Part shown: positions 53,792 to 62,412 of the stretch, piece after piece | How positions within the stretch are numbered: position 1 is the stretch's first letter | Layout of the letters: each line of letters begins with the position of its first letter | Assembly: GCF_038397735.1 (NCBI RefSeq) | Contig: NZ_CP151635.1 | Location: 3,707,419 to 3,771,418 of the forward strand | Length of the DNA: 64,000 nucleotides | Reading direction: 5' to 3' | Source of the DNA: Microbacterium sp. LWH13-1.2 | Lineage (GTDB): Bacteria > Actinomycetota > Actinomycetes > Actinomycetales > Microbacteriaceae | Notes under the pieces: model-generated | Databases searched by the model: none | What the model was told of the DNA's origin: nothing | The model's input: only the letters and a program-made list of their open reading frames with translations | Position numbers and translations under genes: made by a program

Positions 53792-53848
53792 TTGACACCG
53801 TGGGAGCGCTCCCATAGAGTCGCTGGACAGTGCGTGGGAGCGCTCCCA
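53792..53848 (+). promoter_or_regulatory. cebE promoter with two CebR operators
   Basis: -35 TTGACA (53792-53797) and -10 TAGAGT (53815-53820) with a 17-bp spacer. The perfect palindrome TGGGAGCGCTCCCA fills the spacer (53801-53814) and recurs at 53835-53848, just after the start of transcription. This 14-mer is the known CebR/CelR box of actinobacterial cellulose and cellobiose regulons. Double occupancy should block the promoter until cellobiose binds CebR. Confidence 0.95.
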
Positions 53849-53943
53849 TGGTGAACCACCACAGGAATCGCAGGAATCGCCACGTGCTGTCCCGACGCAC
53901 CACCCGCACCACCACTGCACGACCCACCACAAAGGAGTGAACT

Positions 53944-55248
53944 GTGAACACACGTGCCCGCAAGCGGATCCTGACCACCGCAGCCGTCGCATCCGTCTCC
54001 GCCCTGGCCCTCGCCGGCTGTGCGAGCGGTGGCGGCGACGCCGAGGGAGACGACGAGAAGATCACGCTGACCGTCACCACATTCGGCACCTTCGGATACG
54101 ACGACCTCTACGACGAGTACGAGAAGGCGAACCCGAACGTCACGATCGAGGCGACGAACATCGACACCGGCGGCAACGCCCGCACCGACGCCTTCACGAA
54201 GATCGCCGCGGGCTCGGGTCTGAGCGACATCGTCGCGATCGAGGAGGGCTGGCTCGGCGCCATCATGGACGTCTCCGACACCTTCGTCGACCTGCGCGAC
54301 TACGGCATCGAAGACCGCAAGGCCGACTGGGTCGACTGGAAGTACGGGCAGGCGACGGATGCCGAGGGTCGCGTGATCGGCTACGGCACCGACATCGGCC
54401 CGAGCGGCATCTGCTACAACGGCGCTGCCTTCGAAGCCGCAGGGCTGCCCAGCGACCGCGAGTCGGTCGCCGAGCTGCTGAACGGCGATTGGGAGAACTA
54501 CTTCGCCGTCGGCGCCGAGTACACGGCGAAGACCGGCAAGGCCTGGTACGACCACTCCGGATTCGTCTGGAACGCCATGGTCAACCAGCTCGACGAGGGC
54601 TACTACACGACCGACGGCGAGCTGAACGTCGAGGACAACGCCGAGCTCAAGGAGCGCTTCGAGCTGCTCGGAGCGGCCACCGAGGGCGGCCAGTCCGCCG
54701 CGCAGACCGCGTGGGACTGGAACGGCGGCAAGTCGTTCGTCGACGGCACCTTCGCCACGTTCGTCTGCCCGGGCTGGATGCTCGGAGTCGTGCAGGGACA
54801 GGTCGAGGCCGGCGGCGGCGACGCCTCCACCGGCTGGGACTTCGCCGACGTGTTCCCCGGCGGCGCGGCCAACTGGGGCGGCGCGTTCCTCTCGATCCCC
54901 GAGAGCTCCGAGCACAAGGAAGCCGCAGCCGATCTCGCTGACTGGCTGACGCAGCCCGAGCAGCAGGTCAAGCAGTCCGAGGCTGCGGGCAACTTCCCCT
55001 CCACGGTGACGGCACAGGAGACGCTCGCCTCTGACGCGACGCCGAACCCGTTCTTCAACGACGCGCCGACCGGCGCGATTCTCGCGGAGCGTGCCAAGGG
55101 CGTCGTGGCGCAGTTCAAGGGCGCCGATGACTCCGTCATCCAGGAGAACGTCTTCGGCCCGGCCCTCAGCGGCCTCGACCGCGGCGACACCGACACCCAG
55201 GGTGCGTGGGATGCGGCGATCAAGCTCCTGAACGAGCTGGTCGACTGA
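53944..55248 (+). CDS. cebE: Cellobiose/cellotriose ABC transporter binding lipoprotein
   Basis: A 434-residue SBP_bac_1 lipoprotein with GTG start, AAAGGAG upstream, and lipobox LAGC near residue 23. It has KITLTVTTFGTFGYDDLY, ASGLSDIVAIEEGWLG-like ligand-contact loops (AAGSGLSDIVAIEEGW) and a Trp-rich binding cleft. Ligand assignment rests on the CebR boxes, the permease order and the beta-glucosidase gene. Confidence 0.93.
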   Translation: MNTRARKRILTTAAVASVSALALAGCASGGGDAEGDDEKITLTVTTFGTFGYDDLYDEYEKANPNVTIEATNIDTGGNARTDAFTKIAAGSGLSDIVAIEEGWLGAIMDVSDTFVDLRDYGIEDRKADWVDWKYGQATDAEGRVIGYGTDIGPSGICYNGAAFEAAGLPSDRESVAELLNGDWENYFAVGAEYTAKTGKAWYDHSGFVWNAMVNQLDEGYYTTDGELNVEDNAELKERFELLGAATEGGQSAAQTAWDWNGGKSFVDGTFATFVCPGWMLGVVQGQVEAGGGDASTGWDFADVFPGGAANWGGAFLSIPESSEHKEAAADLADWLTQPEQQVKQSEAAGNFPSTVTAQETLASDATPNPFFNDAPTGAILAERAKGVVAQFKGADDSVIQENVFGPALSGLDRGDTDTQGAWDAAIKLLNELVD

Positions 55249-55265
55249 CCCAGCCGCATCCCTTC

Positions 55266-55318
55266 CGGTCGCAGTTCGTGCCGCACCGCCTTCCCTGGCG
55301 CGGCACGGACTGCGACCG
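55266..55318 (+). terminator. 19-bp hairpin after cebE
   Basis: CGGTCGCAGTTCGTGCCGC (55266-55284) pairs with GCGGCACGGACTGCGACCG (55300-55318), 18 of 19 pairs, around a 15-base loop. No T-run. It sits between the binding-protein and permease genes and would protect cebE mRNA or attenuate read-through. Confidence 0.75.
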
Positions 55319-55357
55319 AAACACCACGGACGCACGGACCAGGACCAAGGAAGAGTC

Positions 55358-56464
55358 ATGACACTCACCGATGAGCGCTCGGAGACGTCGACCGCGTCGA
55401 CGAAGAACGCGAAGAGCCCGAAGACGGATGCCGCCGGCCGGCGTCCCTGGCGGCATCGCCTCTCGCGGTTCGACCAGAACGCCTCGCCGTACTTCTACAT
55501 CTCGCCGTTCTTCCTGCTGTTCGGACTGGTCGGCCTGTTCCCGCTTCTGTACACGGTGTGGGTCGCGGTGCACGAGTGGGACCTGCTCAAGGGGCAGGGA
55601 GAGTTCGTCGGCACCGGAAACTTCGTCGAGATCCTCGGCGATGCGATGTTCTGGAACTCGATCTTCAACACGCTCAGCATCTTCCTGCTGTCGGCGATCC
55701 CGCAGCTGGCTGTCGCCCTGGTGATCGCCTACCTGCTGGATCGCGGCCTCCGGGCCCCGACGTTCTGGCGCATGAGCATCCTCATCCCGTTCGTCGTGAC
55801 GCCCGTGGCCGTCGCCATCATCTTCTCGAGCATCTTCAACGAGGCCGACGGCCTGGCCAACAACCTGCTGAACCTGATCGGCATCGCCGATCAGGAGTGG
55901 AAGCACGACACGGCCCTGTCTCACCTCGCGATCGCCATCATGGTGAACTTCCGTTGGACGGGCTACAACGCCCTCATCCTGCTCGCCGCGATGCAGGCGG
56001 TGCCGCGCGACCTCTACGAGTCCGCAGCCCTCGACGGCGCGGGAGCCGCCCGCCGCTTCTTCTCGATCACCATCCCCACCATCCGTCCGACGCTGATCTT
56101 CGTGATCATCACCGCGACGATCGGCGGCCTGCAGATCTTCGCCGAGCCGCGACTGTTCGACGTCTCGACGGCCGGCGGCATCGGAGGCAGCGATCGACAG
56201 TTCCAGACGACGGTCCTCTTCCTCTGGGAGCTCGCCTTCTTCCGGCGCGACCTCGGGGAGGCATCCGCCGTCGCGATCCTGCTGTTCCTGCTCATCGTGG
56301 GCATCGGAGTGATCAACTTCCTCATCTCGCGGCGGATCTCGACCGGGGACTCCCCGAAGAGCCGCGCCGCCCGTCGCCGCGCACGCAGCGACGCCGCGGC
56401 CGCCACCACCGCGGTCGCCGCCACCACGACGATCGCCACCACGACCGAGGAGAACGCGCGATGA
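55358..56464 (+). CDS. cebF: Cellobiose ABC transporter permease, first subunit
   Basis: A 368-residue permease. A basic head precedes the first span (YFYISPFFLLFGLVGLFPLL); the coupling segment is DLYESAALDGAGAARRFF; the end is a cytoplasmic Ala/Thr-rich low-complexity tail. AAGGAAG precedes the ATG. Its stop overlaps cebG. As in Streptomyces, no ATPase gene is present; an MsiK-type ATPase must act from elsewhere. Confidence 0.93.
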   Translation: MTLTDERSETSTASTKNAKSPKTDAAGRRPWRHRLSRFDQNASPYFYISPFFLLFGLVGLFPLLYTVWVAVHEWDLLKGQGEFVGTGNFVEILGDAMFWNSIFNTLSIFLLSAIPQLAVALVIAYLLDRGLRAPTFWRMSILIPFVVTPVAVAIIFSSIFNEADGLANNLLNLIGIADQEWKHDTALSHLAIAIMVNFRWTGYNALILLAAMQAVPRDLYESAALDGAGAARRFFSITIPTIRPTLIFVIITATIGGLQIFAEPRLFDVSTAGGIGGSDRQFQTTVLFLWELAFFRRDLGEASAVAILLFLLIVGIGVINFLISRRISTGDSPKSRAARRRARSDAAAATTAVAATTTIATTTEENAR

Positions 56465-57351
56465 CCGCCACCCAGGCACTCAGCGTCCCCGAGAAGATCC
56501 GCAGGCGCCGAGGCGCCGTCGGCGGCAACGCCGGAATCGGCAGCCGCCCCGGATTCCTCACCTACGGGCTGCTCGCCGCGTTCATCATCGGCAGCGTCTA
56601 CCCGCTGTGGTGGTCCGTGGTCGTCGCCAGCGGCACCAACGCCACCCGCGGCGAGACTCTGCCGCTGATCCCCGGCGGCAACTTCTTCGCCAACGCCGCC
56701 AAGGTGTTCGACGCGATCCCCTTCTGGCTCGCTCTCGGCAACTCGTTCCTCATCTCGGCGATCATCACGCTGTCGGTGGTGACGTTCTCTACGCTCGCGG
56801 GCTACGCGTTCGCCAAGCTGCGCTTCAAGGGCCGCGACGGACTGATGATCTTCGTGATCGCGACCATGGCGATCCCGACGCAGCTCGGCATCATCCCGTT
56901 GTTCATGCTGATGCGGGAGCTCGGCTGGACCGGCTCGATCGGCGCGGTCATCGTGCCGACCCTCGTCACGGCGTTCGGCGTCTTCTTCATGCGGCAGTAC
57001 CTGGTCGACGTGATCCCCGACGAGCTGATCGAGGCCGCACGCATGGACGGCGCGAACCAGTTCCGCACGTTCCTCACCGTCGGCATCCCGGCCGCCCGAC
57101 CCGCCATGGCGATCCTCGGACTCTTCACCTTCATGACGGCCTGGACCGACTACCTCTGGCCGCTGATCGTGCTCTCTCCGCAGAACCCGACGCTGCAGAC
57201 GGCGCTCAGCCAGCTGCAGTCGGGCTACTACATCGACTACTCGATCGTGCTCGCCGGAGCGGTGCTCGCGACCCTCCCGCTGCTCGTCCTGTTCGTCGTC
57301 GCAGGACGCCAGCTCGTCAGTGGCATCATGGCCGGCGCGGTGAAAGGATGA
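56461..57351 (+). CDS. cebG: Cellobiose ABC transporter permease, second subunit
   Basis: A 296-residue permease with coupling segment DELIEAARMDGANQFRTF and end LVSGIMAGAVKG. It starts at the ATG overlapping the cebF stop, and its own stop overlaps the first possible start of the beta-glucosidase. Confidence 0.93.
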   Translation: MTATQALSVPEKIRRRRGAVGGNAGIGSRPGFLTYGLLAAFIIGSVYPLWWSVVVASGTNATRGETLPLIPGGNFFANAAKVFDAIPFWLALGNSFLISAIITLSVVTFSTLAGYAFAKLRFKGRDGLMIFVIATMAIPTQLGIIPLFMLMRELGWTGSIGAVIVPTLVTAFGVFFMRQYLVDVIPDELIEAARMDGANQFRTFLTVGIPAARPAMAILGLFTFMTAWTDYLWPLIVLSPQNPTLQTALSQLQSGYYIDYSIVLAGAVLATLPLLVLFVVAGRQLVSGIMAGAVKG

Positions 57352-58787
57352 CCCCTATGACCCGAGCCTTTCCCGAGAACTTCCTGTTCGGCGCCGCGAC
57401 CGCGGCGTACCAGATCGAGGGGGCGGCTTTCGAAGACGGGCGCACCGCATCGATCTGGGATGCCTTCAGCAAGGTTCCCGGTGCAGTCATCGGCGGCGAC
57501 AACGGAGACGTGGCGTGCGACCACTATCACCGCTATCCGCAGGACGTCGCTCTGATGAAGGAGCTCGGACTGCAGACCTACCGATTCTCGACCTCCTGGT
57601 CGCGGGTGCGGCCTGATGGCGGGGCCGTGAACGCGAAGGGCGTCGACTTCTACGAGCGCCTGGTCGACGAGCTGCTGGCTGCCGACATCCTGCCGTGGCT
57701 GACGCTGTACCACTGGGACATGCCGCAGGCGCTGCAGGAGACCGGCGGATGGACCAACCGTGACACCGTGAGTCGGTTCCTCGAGTACGCGGGGACGATG
57801 CACGACGCCCTGGGCGACCGGGTGAACGTGTGGACCACCCTGAACGAGCCGTGGTGCTCGTCGTTCCTCTCGTACACCGGGGGCGAGCACGCACCGGGCC
57901 ACACGAGCGTCGCCGAGGGCCTGATCGCAGCCCACCACCTCCTGCTCGCGCACGGTGGGACGGTGCGCGAGCTGCGTGGGCGCGACGCGAACCTGAACCT
58001 CGGCATCACGCTGAACCACACCGTCGCCGACCCTGCCGATCCCGCGAACCCCGCCGATGTCGATGCTGCTCGCCGCGTCGACGGCCAGTTCAACCGCTGG
58101 TTCCTCGACCCGATCTACCGCGGCGTGTACCCGGACGACATCATCAGGGACATCAGGGCGGTGGATGCCGACGCGGTGGCGCGCTTCACGGATGCCGTTC
58201 ACGACGGCGACCTTGCTCTGATCTCGCAGCGAATCGACACGCAGGGCGTCAACTACTACCACGGCGACTTCCTCTCGGGCACGGCGCCCGAGGTCGCTCC
58301 GGTCAGCGGGGGACCTGCAACCGACCGTGTCGGACGCAGCCCCTACCCGTCGAGCGAGGGCATCCACTCGGTCGAGCGAGGTCTGCCGCGCACCGCGCAG
58401 AACTGGGAGGTGCAGCCCGAGGGCCTGACCCGCCTGCTGCAGAGGGTGTGGACCGAGTACGCCGAGCCCGCGGGGGTCGTGCTCTACATGACCGAGAACG
58501 GCGCCGCCTATGACGACGTCGCGGTCGTCGAAGACGGCGAGACGCGCGTGCATGACGACGACCGCACCGAGTTCCTGCGCCTGCACCTCGGGGCGGTGCT
58601 CGATGCGGCCGAGGCCGGAGTCGACGTCCGCGGCTACTTCTACTGGTCGATGTTCGACAACTTCGAGTGGGCCTGGGGCTATGACAAACGCTTCGGAATC
58701 GTGCGCGTCGACTACGACACCCAGGAGCGGAGTCTGAAGGACTCCGGTCGGGAGTACGCTCGCATCATCGCCGCTCGCGCTCTCTGA
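57348..58787 (+). CDS. bglC: GH1 beta-glucosidase
   Basis: A 479-residue GH1 enzyme, cytoplasmic, hydrolysing imported cellobiose to glucose. N-terminal signature FPENFLFGAATAAYQIEGA; acid/base Glu in TTLNEPWC; nucleophile Glu in VLYMTENGAAYDD; C-terminal FYWSMFDNFEWAWGY. Two starts are possible: ATG 57348 overlapping cebG, or ATG 57357, which has AAAGGA upstream. Fourth gene of the CebR-controlled operon. Confidence 0.95.
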   Translation: MTPMTRAFPENFLFGAATAAYQIEGAAFEDGRTASIWDAFSKVPGAVIGGDNGDVACDHYHRYPQDVALMKELGLQTYRFSTSWSRVRPDGGAVNAKGVDFYERLVDELLAADILPWLTLYHWDMPQALQETGGWTNRDTVSRFLEYAGTMHDALGDRVNVWTTLNEPWCSSFLSYTGGEHAPGHTSVAEGLIAAHHLLLAHGGTVRELRGRDANLNLGITLNHTVADPADPANPADVDAARRVDGQFNRWFLDPIYRGVYPDDIIRDIRAVDADAVARFTDAVHDGDLALISQRIDTQGVNYYHGDFLSGTAPEVAPVSGGPATDRVGRSPYPSSEGIHSVERGLPRTAQNWEVQPEGLTRLLQRVWTEYAEPAGVVLYMTENGAAYDDVAVVEDGETRVHDDDRTEFLRLHLGAVLDAAEAGVDVRGYFYWSMFDNFEWAWGYDKRFGIVRVDYDTQERSLKDSGREYARIIAARAL

Positions 58788-58843
58788 CGCCGGGCGGCGG
58801 CACCAGGGAGCATCCGGCCTCACCGTCGGACGGAGGGAGAGTC

Positions 58844-59839
58844 GTGTCACTACGAGCGACCATCGAAGAGGTGGCGTCGGCCGCCGGAGTCTCGCGATCG
58901 ACCGTGTCGCGCGTCGTGAACGGGTCGACGGCCGTGAGCCCCGAGGCCCTCCTCGCCGTGCAGCGGGCCATCGAGGAGCTCAGCTACGTGCCCAACCGTG
59001 CGGCCCGGTCGCTGGCGTCGAAGCAGACGCACGCGATCGCGTTGATCGTGCCCGAGGACACCACCCGCTTCTTCGGCGACCCGTTCTTCGCGGCGATCGT
59101 CGCGGGCATCACCGGAGCGCTCCGAGGCTCCGACTACCTGCTCAACCTGCTCATCGCGAGTGACGACCCGGGCGACAAGATGACGAGCTTCGTTCGCAAC
59201 GGCGGCGTCGACGGTGCGCTGATCGTGTCTCATCACACGAGCGACGCCTTCATCGACAGGGTCGCCGACGCTGTGCCGGTGGTCTGGGGCGGCAGGCCGG
59301 TGCGGATCCGCGAGGGCGACTACGTCGTCGACGTCGACAACGTCGCGGGCGCCCGCACAGCGACCCAGCATCTGATCGAGACGGGACGCACCCGCATCGC
59401 CACGATCTCCGGCCCACTGACGATGGTGTCGTCGGTCGATCGTGTGCAGGGGTTCCGCGGGGCGCTCGCCGATGCGGGGCTGTCGCCGTTCGCGGAGGAG
59501 GCCGGCGACTACAGCGAGGGGAGCGGAGCGGATGCCGCGCGCCGCATACTCGCGGCCGGCCGCCCCGACGCCATCTTCGTGGCCAGCGACCTCATGGCGC
59601 GGGGAGCGCTGACGGCGCTGCGCGCCGCCGGCATCCGTGTTCCCGAAGACGTCGCGCTGGTCGGGTTCGACGATTCGTCCGTCGCGCTGAGCACCGATCC
59701 GCAGCTCACGACCATGCGACAGCCGATGTACGCCCAGGGCGAGGCGATGGCCGGAGTCCTGCTGTCCCGCCTCGCGGGGCGCGACCCCGAGCACACCACG
59801 ATCCTGCCGACCGAGCTGGTGGTGCGCGCCTCGTCGTAG
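58844..59839 (+). CDS. cebR: LacI-family cellobiose repressor CebR
   Basis: A 331-residue LacI-family repressor starting at GTG 58844, with GGAGGGAGAG upstream. HTH: ATIEEVASAAGVSRSTVSRVVNGS; hinge EELSYVPNRAARSLASKQT; the effector domain has FVASDLMARGALTALRAAGI. Position at the end of the ceb operon and the CebR boxes upstream of cebE support the name. No perfect CebR box precedes the gene itself, so it is probably transcribed with the operon. Confidence 0.92.
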   Translation: MSLRATIEEVASAAGVSRSTVSRVVNGSTAVSPEALLAVQRAIEELSYVPNRAARSLASKQTHAIALIVPEDTTRFFGDPFFAAIVAGITGALRGSDYLLNLLIASDDPGDKMTSFVRNGGVDGALIVSHHTSDAFIDRVADAVPVVWGGRPVRIREGDYVVDVDNVAGARTATQHLIETGRTRIATISGPLTMVSSVDRVQGFRGALADAGLSPFAEEAGDYSEGSGADAARRILAAGRPDAIFVASDLMARGALTALRAAGIRVPEDVALVGFDDSSVALSTDPQLTTMRQPMYAQGEAMAGVLLSRLAGRDPEHTTILPTELVVRASS

Positions 59840-59877
59840 CGGCGGACGGTCGCCGGATATCGCCGGAGGGAGGATGA

Positions 59878-59922
59878 CACGGACGCGGACCGGACGCCCC
59901 TCCAGGTTGGTCCGCATCCGTG
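59878..59922. terminator. Hairpin between cebR and the DUF1266 gene
   Basis: CACGGACGCGGACC (59878-59891) pairs with GGTCCGCATCCGTG (59909-59922), 13 of 14 pairs, between convergent genes. Confidence 0.7.
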
Positions 59923-59933
59923 ATTCCGGGCGG

Positions 59934-60737
59934 TCAGCCGATCGGGTGCGGCGACCGGAGTTCTATGGGGGCGGGCCAGGGGAGGGTCGCCCAGGGGCCA
60001 TGACGTTTCGCCGACGCAGCCTCCTTGAAGTCGTGCCACCCTCCGCCGTACTTCGCGAACGAGTCCTCGTCGAGGGTGCCGTCGCTCCAATGCATGATGC
60101 GGCCGGCGAGGTAGCTGAGTCCGAAATCCGCCCAGGACACGAAGCACGGACGGGCGTCGACGTTTATCCGGTGGATGATCCTGCGAGCCTCGCCGAGGTC
60201 TGCGTATCCGAGCGCCACTCCCCACGTCGTCATGGCGACGGCTTGACCCAGCGCATAGGCGTCGAGCGTCCGGACGTACACGTCTGAAGTCACGATGTCA
60301 TCTCCGACGCGGCGGCGGATCTCGCGTTCGATGTGCTCGATGCCCGTGACGAACGGATGCGCGTCACGCGCATCACCGCCGTCTGAGGCGATCGCGTCGA
60401 GCCACTCCCACATTCTCGGCGCGCGGCCCAGCCTGTTCGCGAGGTCGTTGCGCACGGCGAGGTGCAGCATCCACGCGTGGCGGCGACGGCGCACCGTGGT
60501 CAGGTGCTCGATCATCCCGAGCCAGTCCTGTCGCGAGTGGATTCCCCATTGATCGATCAGAGCCTGCTTCTCGTCGTCACCGAGCTCTGAGGCGGTCGGA
60601 TCGTTCCACGCACCGGAGGGAACCGCACGGATCTGCAGGAACCCGAGCGCGATCTCGTTCGCCGCGGCATCGGAGGTCGCATATTCGCTCGACGCCGGAA
60701 ATCTGGAGACGGGCAGGATCCACGAGAGGGGATGCAT
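59934..60737 (-). CDS. DUF1266 domain protein
   Basis: A 267-residue protein. The C-terminal half (YVRTLDAYALGQAVAMTTWGVALGYADLGEARRII and SWADFGLSYLAGRIMHW, given as two separate blocks) matches the DUF1266 pattern of a domain seen in YbeR-like bacterial proteins. Function unknown. The ATG at 60735-60737 has AAGGAG four bases upstream; the frame to 60791 is not used. It is divergent from a TetR gene with a shared operator, so it is probably its regulated target. Confidence 0.8.
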   Translation of the reverse strand: MHPLSWILPVSRFPASSEYATSDAAANEIALGFLQIRAVPSGAWNDPTASELGDDEKQALIDQWGIHSRQDWLGMIEHLTTVRRRRHAWMLHLAVRNDLANRLGRAPRMWEWLDAIASDGGDARDAHPFVTGIEHIEREIRRRVGDDIVTSDVYVRTLDAYALGQAVAMTTWGVALGYADLGEARRIIHRINVDARPCFVSWADFGLSYLAGRIMHWSDGTLDEDSFAKYGGGWHDFKEAASAKRHGPWATLPWPAPIELRSPHPIG

Positions 60738-60775
60738 GGTACTCCTTCCGTCGCTGCACTGCCGACACGCAAAGG

Positions 60776-60791
60776 TTGAATAGTCGTTCAA
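60776..60791. promoter_or_regulatory. TetR-type operator between the DUF1266 and tetR genes
   Basis: TTGAA-TAGTCG-TTCAA, a 16-bp inverted repeat with perfect 5-bp arms, in the AT-rich 118-bp divergent region. Its location fits repression of both genes by the adjacent TetR protein. Confidence 0.65.
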
Positions 60792-60855
60792 TCAGTAATA
60801 TATAGGTTTCGGATCCGTTTTCCGAGTCGTCCAATCCTGGGGAGGTGGACTAGAC

Positions 60856-61521
60856 ATGACGCGCAACGACGAGCTGAACCGCATGGCACGGGAGCGCTCC
60901 CGCAAGGTCATCCTGGAGGCGGCGATCGAATTGTTCGCAGAGCGCGGTGTCTCGGGTGCGAGCATCGCCGAGATCACTCGTCGTGCGGGCGTCGCGCAGG
61001 GTTTGGCGAACTACCATTTCGGCGGCAAAGACCAGCTGATCGCGGCTGTGCTCGACAGCTGGTTCGACGTGCTGTTCGGGATTCCCCAGGTCGAGGGCCC
61101 CGCCGATCTGCGTCTGGCCGGCATCATCGACGGCGCTCTCACGGCCACCGGTTATGCGCTGCCCGTGCAGCGAGCGGTGTTCGCGATGCAGCAGCAGCCG
61201 AGCACCCACCGTCTGTACGCCGAGGCCGAGGGGCGGCATGCGGATCAAGCGGTCGCTTCCGAGAACACGGTGCGAGAGATCTTCCGGGAACGGGGCGCGA
61301 GCGACCCGCCCCTCGAGGAGATCATGCTGCGCAGCACGCTCGAAGGCATCTTCATGAAGTACGCCGTCTATGGCGACACCTACCCGCTCGAAGACGCTCG
61401 ACGCTGGGTGCACAGGCTCTACGGCCTGCCTGAGCCCGAGGCGCCGCTTCCTCTGCAGCTCGCGCCGCGCGATCCGGACGCGAGGACCCGCGCTTCCGGA
61501 GCGCTCCGATCCGAGAACTGA
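60856..61521 (+). CDS. TetR-family transcriptional regulator
   Basis: A 221-residue regulator with HTH blocks VILEAAIELFAERGVSGASI and AEITRRAGVAQGLANYHFGGK; helical C-terminal ligand domain; Pro/Ala-rich end. GGGGAGGT precedes the ATG. Its ligand is unknown. It is divergent from the DUF1266 gene and convergent with the GntR gene. Confidence 0.88.
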   Translation: MTRNDELNRMARERSRKVILEAAIELFAERGVSGASIAEITRRAGVAQGLANYHFGGKDQLIAAVLDSWFDVLFGIPQVEGPADLRLAGIIDGALTATGYALPVQRAVFAMQQQPSTHRLYAEAEGRHADQAVASENTVREIFRERGASDPPLEEIMLRSTLEGIFMKYAVYGDTYPLEDARRWVHRLYGLPEPEAPLPLQLAPRDPDARTRASGALRSEN

Positions 61522-61530
61522 CCCGGAACG

Positions 61531-61581
61531 GGATCTGTCTCAGATCCTGTGGTCCATCCGGTTCGCCGCCCTGCCGAACCG
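61531..61581. terminator. Two small hairpins between convergent tetR and gntR genes
   Basis: GGATCTG/CAGATCC with a 3-base loop (61531-61547), then CGGTTCG/CGAACCG with a 9-base loop (61559-61581). Either may terminate one direction. Confidence 0.5.
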
Positions 61582-61582
61582 C

Positions 61583-62239
61583 TCATCCCAGCTTCATACG
61601 GGCGAACGCGCCGAGTACGACGCGCTCCGACTGCACGAGGTAGCGCTCGAGCTCGTCGGCTCCCGCCTGCGCTCCTCGCGTCAGGAACGTGTCGAGCACG
61701 GCGCGGTTCTTGCGGACGAACGGCTCGTGCAGCGATCGGGGGTCGTCGATCTTCAGGAAGGCGAGTCGCAACTCTGCGGCCAGGTCTCGATAGGTGCGCG
61801 CCAACCGCGGGCTGTCGGCCAGAGCCACCAGGGCGACGTGGAACGCCATGTTGGCGCTGCCGACCGCGCGCCAGGTCTCGGAGTCGTCGAGGACGGCATC
61901 CTGGGCGGCCGCCTCTGCGGCGAGCACCGCCTCCTGCATCTGCTGGACCGCCGGGTGCTCGGGCTCGGAGTGCAGCAGCGCGGTGCATTCGATGATGCGG
62001 CGTGCTCGATAGATGTCGATGACATCGGCGATCGACGGCGAGGCGACGGAGACTCCTCGGTGCGGGATGTGCTCGAGCAGCCCCTGCTCGGCGAGGACGC
62101 GGAACGCCTCGCGCAGGGTGTTGCGTGCGACGCCGAAGTGCTCGGCGATGGCCGACTCCGACAGTCGTGAACCGGGCGCGAAGGCTCCGTCGATGATCTG
62201 CTGTCGGAGCGCATCGGCGAGCATGCCCTGCTGGTTCAT
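61583..62239 (-). CDS. GntR-family (FadR-type) regulator of the 5-oxoproline locus
   Basis: A 218-residue regulator. Winged-helix domain: ADALRQQIIDGAFAPGSRLSES and EHFGVARNTLREAFRVLAEQGLL; an FCD-type all-helical effector domain follows (IYRARRIIECTALLH; SANMAFHVALVALADSPRLARTY), with its likely metal-binding His. It is divergent from the NRAMP/pxpA genes and takes the place of KipR in the analogous Bacillus locus. Confidence 0.9.
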   Translation of the reverse strand: MNQQGMLADALRQQIIDGAFAPGSRLSESAIAEHFGVARNTLREAFRVLAEQGLLEHIPHRGVSVASPSIADVIDIYRARRIIECTALLHSEPEHPAVQQMQEAVLAAEAAAQDAVLDDSETWRAVGSANMAFHVALVALADSPRLARTYRDLAAELRLAFLKIDDPRSLHEPFVRKNRAVLDTFLTRGAQAGADELERYLVQSERVVLGAFARMKLG

Positions 62240-62334
62240 GCCTTCATCGTAGGCGGGGGTCGCTACGGATCGTTCGACCGCCAGCCTCGACCATTACGCG
62301 AATGGAACTCCGCCGTAGCACAGCGGAAACAAAG

Positions 62335-62368
62335 TTGTTGAACAATATTGCTCGATCCGTTCTACACT
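62335..62368 (+). promoter_or_regulatory. Promoter and GntR-type operator of the NRAMP/pxpA operon
   Basis: -35 TTGAAC (62339-62344), an 18-bp spacer and -10 TACACT (62363-62368). The palindrome TTGTT-G-AACAA (62335-62345) overlaps the -35, a fitting place for repression by the divergent GntR protein. Confidence 0.65.
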
Positions 62369-62412
62369 GGGTGCACTCGACACCCACCAACGACGATGGG
62401 AAATCCCCCGCA

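Noticed and set aside
60889..60902. CGGGAGCGCTCCCG, close to the CebR box, inside the start of the tetR gene
   Set aside because: The outer T/A pair of the CebR consensus is missing and the bases simply encode Arg-Glu-Arg-Ser-Arg; probably chance.
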